Origin: Desulfurococcales archaeon
Lineage (GTDB): Archaea; Thermoproteota; Thermoprotei_A; Sulfolobales; Desulfurococcaceae
Length of the DNA stretch: 9,893 nt
Assembly: GCA_027083045.1 (NCBI GenBank)
Contig: JALWQP010000178.1
Coordinates: 1-9,893, forward strand
Direction of reading: 5' to 3'
The notes under the pieces were generated by a model. That model did not search any database. It was not told where the DNA came from and saw only the letters and a list, made by a program, of their open reading frames with translations. A program made the position numbers and the translations under genes. Position 1 is the first letter of the stretch, and each line of letters begins with the position of its first letter. Of this stretch, positions 1 through 5,630 are shown piece by piece.

Positions 1-588
1 GTTAAACATAGATCCTAGTGCATTCATTGCCTCGTTGATATACATAATTGGTTTTGGTAAGCTCTTCTCTTCTTTTTCGTTCTTCTTTTCCTTGGTTCTC
101 CGGGTTTTTGCTTTCTTTAGTTCCTCTCTGATTTTACTGAGCTCTTGTCTAAGACTAGATACTTGCTCTTCTACTCTTATGATCTCTTTTTCGATCTGCC
201 GTATCTTATCTTCAAGACTAGATAGGGGCTCATCCATGGTTTTTGGATACATTATTTTATACTCTTGTATTTTAGTCTTGGCTTCTGCTTCTCGTTCTTT
301 GGAGGATGTAATCTCGTATACAATTTCTCCGCTTTGAGCTTCTGCAGAGACTTCTTCAACGCTCTCTTCCCTTGGTTCGCCAAACTTGTTAACAAACCAT
401 TCTCCCTTATCAGTCAGTATGTATCCTTTTCCTGCCTTCTCTATGTAGCCGTTGTTGCGTAGCCTGTAGACAATAGTTCTTGCGAGCGTCATGGATATTC
501 CTAGGGTTGTGGCGATATCCTTTATTGTAGCTCCGCTGTATTCTTTAAGGAACTCGAGTATTCTTAGCATAAGCGTTTTCTTGGGCAC
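1..588 (-). CDS. Winged-helix protein with coiled-coil tail (partial, C-terminus beyond left edge)
   Basis: This is probably a DNA-binding or chromatin-associated protein; its regulatory target is unknown. Residues 1-66 form a winged helix: a helix-turn-helix around TIKDIATTLGISMTLARTIV (residues 21-40), then a recognition-helix end YRLRNNGYIE and a wing ending YILTDKG. Residues about 75-118 are charged and acidic, and residues 121-162 carry heptad-like spacing (DKIRQIEKEIIRVEEQVSSL) typical of a coiled coil, followed by a Lys/Glu-rich stretch. I chose GTG at 588 because a TATA-like CTTAAAAA lies about 30 nt upstream, which would give a very short or no leader. An in-frame TTG at 606 is the alternative. 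The gene is divergent from the PDO operon. The architecture is seen; a dimeric regulator is inferred. No specific family was recognised. Confidence 0.75.
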   Translation of the reverse strand, partial: MPKKTLMLRILEFLKEYSGATIKDIATTLGISMTLARTIVYRLRNNGYIEKAGKGYILTDKGEWFVNKFGEPREESVEEVSAEAQSGEIVYEITSSKEREAEAKTKIQEYKIMYPKTMDEPLSSLEDKIRQIEKEIIRVEEQVSSLRQELSKIREELKKAKTRRTKEKKNEKEEKSLPKPIMYINEAMNALGSMFN

Positions 589-615
589 TTTCTCATCCCT
601 GATCAAATTATTATG

Positions 616-623
616 TTTTTAAG
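616..623 (-). promoter_or_regulatory. TATA-like promoter of the winged-helix/coiled-coil gene
   Basis: On the minus strand the sequence reads CTTAAAAA, centred about 31 nt upstream of the GTG at 588. Archaeal TATA boxes sit about 25 nt before the start of transcription, so the transcript would start near 594, giving a leader of a few bases at most. This supports the GTG start over the TTG at 606. No transcript data are available. Confidence 0.4.
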
Positions 624-680
624 CGGTAATAATCTGTCGCGTGGAGGCGGAACTATTATTAGGAATTTTTACGATAACTG

Positions 681-698
681 TGTTAGGCATGCCTAACA
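681..698. promoter_or_regulatory. 18-bp perfect palindrome, probable DtxR/MntR-type operator
   Basis: TGTTAGGCATGCCTAACA is its own reverse complement over all 18 bases. Its half-sites TTAGG/CCTAA match those known for DtxR/IdeR-type metalloregulator operators. It ends 21 nt before the preferred ATG of the PDO gene at 720. A+T-rich TATA candidates lie at about 655-671, so the transcription start would fall within or next to the palindrome, where a bound repressor would block initiation. A further TTAGG half-site is at 659-663. The second gene of the operon encodes a DtxR-family protein, so autoregulation is the simplest reading. The palindrome is seen directly; binding by that protein is inferred. 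Confidence 0.75.
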
Positions 699-719
699 AG
701 ATGGTGTATGGTGAAGGTT

Positions 720-1442
720 ATGTCGCAGGGATTATTCGATGAAGAAACAATAAGTGCACTAAGATCAATATTCGGGCAGATGAAAAAAGAACTAGTTGAT
801 GTATTGGTAGTAGATGATCCGATAGCTCCAACCAGCAGAACACCTAGTTGCGCCACATGTAAAGAAGCAAAGATCCTTGCAGAGGAACTTGAAAGGATCA
901 GTGGGGGCAAGCTGAAGTTTCACATAATTGGCAAGAATAGTCCAGAAGCAAAACTACTGAAGCCTAGATATCTTCCCGCATTCATTTATGATACGCCGAA
1001 GAGGAATATAAGGTACTACGGATTGCCGAGCGGACAAGAATTTGCACCATTCATATATATTCATCGATATGTTGATTGGGGTAATGTAAAGCTACAGGAA
1101 AATGTGATTAAAATAGTTAGGGAGATAGATGTTCCTCTCCACATAAAGATATTTGTGACTCCTGAGTGTCCGTACTGCCCGCTTGTCGTTGATCAATTCA
1201 ACCAGTTCGGCCTAGTAAACGGCAAGCTAATTGTTGAAACTATAGAAGCTATGGAAAACCCGCGTGAAGCAGATATCTATGGTGTATCATACGTACCCGA
1301 CGTGGTAATAACGGATCCCTCCGAATACGATACCTACGGCGCACCACCAGTAGAACGAATAAACGGGTATCTACCGGCTGAACAGACAGTGTTATTCCTT
1401 AAATCAGCCGCAGAGAAAATAGCTTCTAGGTCGAGGCGTTAA
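720..1442 (+). CDS. pdo: Protein disulfide oxidoreductase (glutaredoxin-like PDO, two thioredoxin folds)
   Basis: This cytoplasmic thiol-disulfide oxidoreductase belongs to the PDO family, which forms or isomerises disulfides and acts as a thioredoxin/glutaredoxin-like reductant in hyperthermophilic archaea. Two thioredoxin folds are visible, each with a CXXC site. The N-terminal site is CATC (Cys44, Cys47) in TPSCATCKEA; the C-terminal site is CPYC (Cys150, Cys153) in TPECPYCPLV. Each fold has a cis-proline candidate, YLPAF (Pro86) and YVPDV (Pro193). No signal peptide is seen. I chose ATG at 720 because GGTGA at 710-714 lies five bases upstream; ATG at 708 would add four residues (MVKV). 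At 240 aa it is slightly longer than typical PDOs (about 226-230 aa). The metalloregulator gene starts 5 bp downstream, and the operon has a palindromic operator. The family assignment is firm; its in vivo partner is unknown. Confidence 0.93.
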   Translation: MSQGLFDEETISALRSIFGQMKKELVDVLVVDDPIAPTSRTPSCATCKEAKILAEELERISGGKLKFHIIGKNSPEAKLLKPRYLPAFIYDTPKRNIRYYGLPSGQEFAPFIYIHRYVDWGNVKLQENVIKIVREIDVPLHIKIFVTPECPYCPLVVDQFNQFGLVNGKLIVETIEAMENPREADIYGVSYVPDVVITDPSEYDTYGAPPVERINGYLPAEQTVLFLKSAAEKIASRSRR

Positions 1443-1447
1443 TAAAA

Positions 1448-1870
1448 TTGGCATCCACTCCAACATGTAGGAAATATAATCTCAGCCGAAGAGCAGAGGA
1501 ATACCTTGAATTGATTCATATCATGCTAAAGAATGGGGAGAAGCCAAAGATTAGGGAGATCGCACGCCGTCTAGGTGTTAGGCCTAGCAGTGTTGTCGAA
1601 TACCTCAAGAGGTTGGAAAGCAAAGGGTATATTGTGTACGAGAAAGGCGGGCACATATATTTGACGGAGAAAGGCCTCAAGTACGCAGAGTCGATCTATG
1701 AGAGACACAGAATACTCACAAAATTCCTAGAACTTCTTGGAGTACCACATGATATTGCTGAAGAAGATGCATGTTATATCGAGCACGGCATACATGATAT
1801 AACACTTGAAAAGATAATTAGATTCATTAAGAAATGCGGTAATTTCCTTGATGAGATTAATACGAAATAA
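1448..1870 (+). CDS. DtxR/MntR-family metal-dependent transcriptional regulator
   Basis: This is a metal-responsive repressor of the DtxR/IdeR/MntR family. Residues 13-65 form the N-terminal winged helix, with IREIARRLGVRPSSVVEYLK as helix-turn-helix and a wing ending IYLTEKG. Residues 83-128 form the metal-binding and dimerisation domain, including ERHRIL and DACYIEHGIHD. Aligned by eye to Bacillus MntR, the ligand positions are Glu18, Glu21, His87, Cys109, Glu112 and His113. The 140-aa length matches MntR-like proteins without the C-terminal SH3-like domain of DtxR. The start is TTG at 1448, 5 bp after the PDO stop, with GAGG at 1433-1436 as ribosome binding site, so the pair is almost certainly co-transcribed. 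It probably regulates its own operon through the palindrome at 681-698. Whether it senses iron or manganese is not settled. The gene converges on its right-hand neighbour. Confidence 0.9.
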   Translation: MASTPTCRKYNLSRRAEEYLELIHIMLKNGEKPKIREIARRLGVRPSSVVEYLKRLESKGYIVYEKGGHIYLTEKGLKYAESIYERHRILTKFLELLGVPHDIAEEDACYIEHGIHDITLEKIIRFIKKCGNFLDEINTK

Positions 1871-1873
1871 AAA
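1865..1873 (-). terminator. T-rich terminator of the gene at 1876-2697
   Basis: On the minus strand the sequence TTTTTATTT starts two bases after the stop codon of the unrecognised gene. Archaeal RNA polymerase terminates at such T-runs without needing a hairpin. It overlaps the last codons of the convergent metalloregulator gene, so the two transcripts end back to back. No equivalent T-run is seen for the plus-strand operon. Confidence 0.45.
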
Positions 1874-1875
1874 TG

Positions 1876-2697
1876 CTAGGCCATCCTTCCACCGAGGAAT
1901 TTTTCGAGTCTAATAACTAGTTTAATTGGATCATCACCAAAAATACAACAGTATCTATCATTGCACTCAAATAATTCTCCATTGTTTTCTAGATCATTTA
2001 TATCGAGACAAATAAATGATCTTTTTCTCACATTAGCACCCGGTAATAGGTTCTTTATAGATACTATTCTTGCGGGGGGAGTCGTAAATGTGCTTCTACC
2101 CCATTTGATTATCTTGGAGGCGAAAACGTTTAGATCATCGTTCATGAAACCAATAAGTATCTCCTGATTCCTACGACCTTGTATTTCAAGTAAATTACTC
2201 CTCGATAATACACGCTCAGTAGCTTCCAACAACCGTTTGTACATCCTATAATAGTTTAGTCTTCCCAAAACACTTGAAACAGGGTTATCATTCTCCATGG
2301 TTTTGATTATGTCGATTGCTTTATCCATGGCATCTACTGGGTTGTTCGAGATAAGGTAAAAGCCGATGAAAGCACCTAAGAAATAGTATTCGTTTATTGG
2401 TCTAAACGTGATCCACTCCTCCTTAATACTGTTTGTTTTAAGGATATGCCTATATGATTCTGAAATCAATTTATTCAGTATTACAACTATGTCTCTAGCG
2501 GTTTCGAACTGCTGATCGTTCGTAGTAATCATTATGGTTTTTCCATATAGTGTCACTTTCAGAACATCGTCATTCATTGTTAATGATATGTTCTCGATTT
2601 CCGATAAACTTGAACCTGTAGCAATATATCCTGCAAGAAGAGATATTATCTCGTCATCTACTGTTGTTTGACCAAATATTTTCACTGGCGTTGTCAC
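1876..2697 (-). CDS. Hypothetical protein, 273 aa, Cys-rich C-terminus
   Basis: I do not recognise this protein. No signal peptide or clear transmembrane helix is seen; YYFLGAFIGFYLI (residues 104-116) is the most hydrophobic segment but is short. The N-terminal third alternates beta-type strands (LKVTLYGKTIMITTN, residues 46-60) with helices. The middle is helical and basic (MYKRLLEATERVLSRSN). The C-terminal part holds a cysteine cluster, Cys230, Cys245, Cys250 and Cys251, in SFICLDIND and ECNDRYCCIF, which could bind a metal or form disulfides. The start is GTG at 2697; GTG at 2685 is better placed behind GGGTGA (2694-2699, 8-nt spacing) and would give 269 aa. The gene appears more A+T-rich than its neighbours. 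It converges on the metalloregulator with 5 bp between stops. Reading-frame integrity over 820 nt and the T-run at its end support a real gene. Confidence 0.72.
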   Translation of the reverse strand: MTTPVKIFGQTTVDDEIISLLAGYIATGSSLSEIENISLTMNDDVLKVTLYGKTIMITTNDQQFETARDIVVILNKLISESYRHILKTNSIKEEWITFRPINEYYFLGAFIGFYLISNNPVDAMDKAIDIIKTMENDNPVSSVLGRLNYYRMYKRLLEATERVLSRSNLLEIQGRRNQEILIGFMNDDLNVFASKIIKWGRSTFTTPPARIVSIKNLLPGANVRKRSFICLDINDLENNGELFECNDRYCCIFGDDPIKLVIRLEKFLGGRMA

Positions 2698-2805
2698 CCA
2701 GTTAAAACATTATTTTAGTGGTTTATGAAAATGATACTCTGGATGAAGAAGGTCCCGAACACATCTAGAGCCTTCGTCGGCGATGATGAAGCGGTGGCTG
2801 TCGGA

Positions 2806-3525
2806 TCAAATTATTCCAAGTACATAAAGAGCTAGTATAGAAGTCTCAATAAGTATACCAGCTAATACGAGGGCGATGTACTTCTTTTCTGAACGATAGG
2901 GCAGTGGTGTCTTGAGAGGTGATTCGAGCCTATAGTAATTGTTCTCCCAGACGAACTGGCTGTATTCTATCATGCTAGCGGTTGCTGGGCCGAGTCTTTT
3001 CCAGGCTTTCTCGCCTTTAAGAGGCCCGATCGCGAGGGACTCCATCATATCATGGAGTCCCGCAGGCATAGTTCTCCATAGGATTATAGGTGTAATCGCC
3101 TTGTCTCTTAATCCTATTTTTATAAGGAGATTGGATAGTTGGACAGGGCTAATTATCGAGCCGGCGAACAAGACTAGGAATGAGATGTAAGTTGTTCTAA
3201 AATAGATCATGGTAGCATCTACGGGGGATATATGGGCTGTGAAACCGAGAAACCCGAATAAATACGCGGTTAAACCATACCATATTCCAGGGATACTTGA
3301 TAATGCTAGGCTTGCCCCCACCCACCATCTGTTAAAGCCTAGGAGACCTATTATTGACAGTATTAGGACAGGTATGTAGGGCTCATTATAAAAGGGGATA
3401 TAGATCAATGCCGAGAGGATAACTATAACTATTTTCAGCACGCTCGGCACCGCTCTTAATCCGGTCTCCCCACTCATGAACAGGGATCTATAGATTAGCC
3501 CGACAAGTGCACCAATTATTTGCAT
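2806..3525 (-). CDS. ecfT: ECF transporter T component (EcfT/CbiQ-like transmembrane coupling protein)
   Basis: This membrane protein couples the ATPases to the substrate-binding S protein in an energy-coupling-factor importer. About five or six hydrophobic segments are visible: LKIVIVILSALIYIPFY, IPVLILSIIGLLGF, VGASLALSSIPGIWYGLTAYLFG, TTYISFLVLFAGSIISPVQL and, at the C-terminus, IALVLAGILIETSILALYVLG. SPVQLSNLLIKIGLRD fits the CbiQ-family pattern before the cytoplasmic coupling helices. The usual Ala-Arg-Gly coupling motifs are not evident; the nearest stretch is MESLAIGPLKGE. I chose ATG at 3525 because GGAGG lies 9 bases upstream. It overlaps the end of the ATPase gene by 10 nt, and an ATG at 3552 would add nine residues (MRDRRRHVE). 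Identification rests on fold, hydrophobic pattern and position beside the A and S genes; it is a divergent member. Confidence 0.8.
   Translation of the reverse strand: MQIIGALVGLIYRSLFMSGETGLRAVPSVLKIVIVILSALIYIPFYNEPYIPVLILSIIGLLGFNRWWVGASLALSSIPGIWYGLTAYLFGFLGFTAHISPVDATMIYFRTTYISFLVLFAGSIISPVQLSNLLIKIGLRDKAITPIILWRTMPAGLHDMMESLAIGPLKGEKAWKRLGPATASMIEYSQFVWENNYYRLESPLKTPLPYRSEKKYIALVLAGILIETSILALYVLGII
3036..3061. repeat. Perfect 10-bp inverted repeat inside the EcfT gene
   Basis: The arms GGGACTCCAT (3036-3045) and ATGGAGTCCC (3052-3061) are exact reverse complements around a 6-nt loop. They lie within the codons for LHDMMES of the T component, in the region expected to form the coupling helices. 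In the mRNA this would be a stable hairpin. It may simply follow from the protein sequence. Confidence 0.5.
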
Positions 3526-4847
3526 TTCAACATGCCTCCTTCGATCACGCATGTTTTATCATAGATGCCGTGTAGCCTCTTGTCGTGTGATGCGATAACT
3601 ATTGCTTTCCCTTTCTTGGCGGCGGCGAGAATGGAGTCGATCACGTTCTGAACTATGTAGTTATCAAGACCACCACTCGGCTCATCAAAGAGGAGAACGT
3701 CATATCCTGCGAGAAAAGCTGACGCTAGCGCGGCTCTCCTTCTTTCGCCGCTGCTTGTCTCTGCTAGTGGTTTCTCAAGGATATGCTTTATCCCGAATTC
3801 TTCTGCGACAGCCATGATTTTTTCCTCGTTGCAGTCTCTTCTGCAGGCCAGTTCTAGTTCTTCTTTGATTGTGGCTCCTGAGAAGTACAGGAGCGGGTTT
3901 TCTGGAATAAGTATTGTCTTTCCTTTACGCATCACTGTTCCTTTTGGAGGCTTGTATATCCCGGCGAGTATTTTCAAGAGAGTTGATTTACCAGCTCCGT
4001 TTGACCCTGTAATGCCTATGATCTCTCCTTTACCAGCTGTGATTGATACGCCTTTTAGAACGGGTTTTTGTCCTGGATAACTATACCAGATATTATCAGC
4101 GATTAATAGGACATCGTTCCTTCTATTCCTTACGGTCTTCGATGTGAAGCTTCCCTTTGGAGGCGAGGGTACCTTGTCTTCTCGGAAAGTCCCTTTGTAT
4201 ACTGTCCTCCCGTTCTCTAGCACCAAGAGTTTTGGCGAGAGAGGAGCCCATAGTAATGGGTCATGATCAACTATGATAGCGGAGCCCCCGTTTTCGAGAT
4301 GTTTCTTTACCAGGTTAATGAATTCTTTCTTGCCTTGCTCATCAATATATACTCCCGGCTCATCCATGAAGAGCACTTTTCCGCCCTTGTCAATATTCGA
4401 AGCCCAAAGGAGACGCTGGATCTGCCCAGCGCTTAGACCATAGGTTATGTGGTTTCTGAGCCGTCCTAGACCATATATATTGAGTCTGGAGGGGTTACAC
4501 TGGAGGCCGAGCACGGAGAATGATAGACAATACTCGGTCTCAACCGTGTGGCCCAGCACGCCATACCATGGATCCTGCGGAATGTACCCGATTATCTGGA
4601 AAATCTTTTCGGGTTTTTCACGGTATGGATTTATCCCTGAGACCATAACTTCTCCTCTAAAATACCCGTTTCTCGAGAGCCTAATAAGGCCCAGCAGGGA
4701 TTTAAGAAGAGTGGATTTACCACTGCCCGATCTCCCAGTTATAATTAGGGCTTCGCCGTAACCAACCTGCAGAGACACGTCTTTTATAGAAAATCCTCCC
4801 TTATACCCTGCCTCACTCACTTTGGCCTTGACCGCTGCTTGTGACAT
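3516..4847 (-). CDS. ECF transporter ATPase, two ABC domains fused (A-A')
   Basis: This cytoplasmic ATPase powers the ECF importer encoded around it; fused A-A' proteins occur in some ECF systems, for example Bacillus YkoD. Domain 1 (about 1-225) has Walker A GRSGSGKST (38-46), Q-loop Gln91 in IPQDPW, signature LSAGQ (138-142), Walker B VLFMDEP and H-loop His195 in VDHD. Domain 2 (about 245-443) has Walker A GSNGAGKST (281-289), signature SSGER (365-369), Walker B VLLFDEPSGGLD and H-loop His421 in ASHD. The domain 2 Q-loop reads IPENP, with Glu316 where Gln is usual. ATG at 4847 overlaps the S-component gene by 35 nt; a GTG at 4820 is a later alternative but would trim the first beta strand. 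Overlaps on both sides show translational coupling with the S and T genes. Confidence 0.92.
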   Translation of the reverse strand: MSQAAVKAKVSEAGYKGGFSIKDVSLQVGYGEALIITGRSGSGKSTLLKSLLGLIRLSRNGYFRGEVMVSGINPYREKPEKIFQIIGYIPQDPWYGVLGHTVETEYCLSFSVLGLQCNPSRLNIYGLGRLRNHITYGLSAGQIQRLLWASNIDKGGKVLFMDEPGVYIDEQGKKEFINLVKKHLENGGSAIIVDHDPLLWAPLSPKLLVLENGRTVYKGTFREDKVPSPPKGSFTSKTVRNRRNDVLLIADNIWYSYPGQKPVLKGVSITAGKGEIIGITGSNGAGKSTLLKILAGIYKPPKGTVMRKGKTILIPENPLLYFSGATIKEELELACRRDCNEEKIMAVAEEFGIKHILEKPLAETSSGERRRAALASAFLAGYDVLLFDEPSGGLDNYIVQNVIDSILAAAKKGKAIVIASHDKRLHGIYDKTCVIEGGMLKCK

Positions 4848-5565
4848 ATCCTGCGCGCCTCAGCCATGATGCCAGTGGTATAGCTATGGCGGCACCTATT
4901 ACCGCTTGGCCTATATTGACTGGTACCTCAATAAATGCCGCGGCCGGAGGTCTTCCCGTTAATGGATTGCTCACAAAGTACTCGTAGAGCAGGTAACCTG
5001 TAACCATTATTAGACCTGACAACAGTACGGCAGCAGCTTCTCCTCCATATACGTTCTTTGCAACACTATATGCGATGAGAGCTCCTAGGATGAAGGCAAT
5101 AATTATCCACACTGTGAGAGGGATCTCTATCAATGGTGATTCAAACTTAAAGTTGAGCCATTGCTCGGGCCCAACATATATCTTCCCCCTCCAGTAGAAG
5201 ACTGAGAAGGACAGTAACAATGCAGTATAACAGGCGCCCGTCAAAGCACCAATAGCTTTGCCACGTAGTCCTTTAAACCTCTTAGCAAGATATCCTGCTA
5301 CATAGCCCTCAGTGAACTTTATAACTAGTGTTGCGGGGGCGAATATCCCGTAGCCTGTTGATAGGTCTGCAAAGCTTGACCCTATACCGCCCGCTATGCT
5401 GGCAACTAGTGGTCCAGCCGTAAGGGCTGCTAGGTAGATCATTGCCTCTCCTAGGTTGAAGTATCCGCCCGTAGCCGGCTGATATATTTGTAGAGCAACA
5501 GTGGCGACGTAAACGGCGACAGTATATGCTATAATTAATAGTAGATTCTTGCTACGGGACTTCAT
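4813..5565 (-). CDS. ECF transporter S component (substrate-binding membrane protein)
   Basis: This is the membrane substrate-capture subunit of the ECF importer. About six hydrophobic helices are visible. The most telling stretch is YFNLGEAMIYLAALTAGP, then IAGGIGSSFADLSTGYGIFAP and LVIKFTEGYVAGYLAKR, which matches the S-component pattern of the ECF-ribofla_trS-type family. The first helix contains AVYVA, resembling the AxxxA motif by which S components contact the T protein. The loop FYWRGKIYVGPEQWLNFKFESPLIEIP may help form the binding pocket. I chose ATG at 5565 because GGTGG at 5571-5575 lies five bases upstream; TTG at 5577 and GTG at 5574 are alternatives. A TATA box at about 5602-5611 gives the gene its own promoter. 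The substrate is probably a vitamin or precursor, but which one cannot be read from the sequence. Confidence 0.88.
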   Translation of the reverse strand: MKSRSKNLLLIIAYTVAVYVATVALQIYQPATGGYFNLGEAMIYLAALTAGPLVASIAGGIGSSFADLSTGYGIFAPATLVIKFTEGYVAGYLAKRFKGLRGKAIGALTGACYTALLLSFSVFYWRGKIYVGPEQWLNFKFESPLIEIPLTVWIIIAFILGALIAYSVAKNVYGGEAAAVLLSGLIMVTGYLLYEYFVSNPLTGRPPAAAFIEVPVNIGQAVIGAAIAIPLASWLRRAGYVTSSGQGQSE

Positions 5566-5601
5566 CTCTTCCACCAATAAATGTATTCTAGCACTGTATA
5601 A

Positions 5602-5611
5602 TTAATATAAA
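5602..5611 (-). promoter_or_regulatory. TATA-box promoter of the ECF transporter operon
   Basis: On the minus strand TTTATATTAA is centred about 41 nt before the S-component ATG, so transcription would start near 5582 and leave a leader of about 16 nt containing the GGTGG ribosome binding site. An inverted repeat TAAAG-(6)-CTTTA at 5608-5623 overlaps the upstream edge of the box and could be an operator. The promoter lies in the 65-nt gap after the stop of the threonine-synthase-like gene, so the transporter need not depend on read-through. Confidence 0.55.
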
Positions 5612-5630
5612 GTTTTTTCTTTAAGAATAC

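Noticed and set aside
35..337. Open frame on the plus strand opposite the winged-helix/coiled-coil gene
   Set aside because: Its product is Ser/Phe/Leu-rich low-complexity sequence, the usual antisense image of a Lys/Glu-rich coiled coil. The minus-strand frame has a recognisable winged helix.
403..417. 15-nt exact repeat TCCCTTATCAGTCAG shared with 5667-5681
   Set aside because: Both copies encode the LTDKG wing of winged-helix domains in two different proteins, so shared protein motif and codon use explain it.
1575..1586. TTAGGCCTAG-like sequence inside the metalloregulator gene as a second operator
   Set aside because: It is imperfect, lies mid-gene far from any promoter, and the spacing between half-sites differs from the 18-bp palindrome.
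2771..2805. C/D-box guide RNA suggested by GATGATGA
   Set aside because: No CTGA D box is found at the expected 10-14 nt on either side, and no second C'/D' pair is present.
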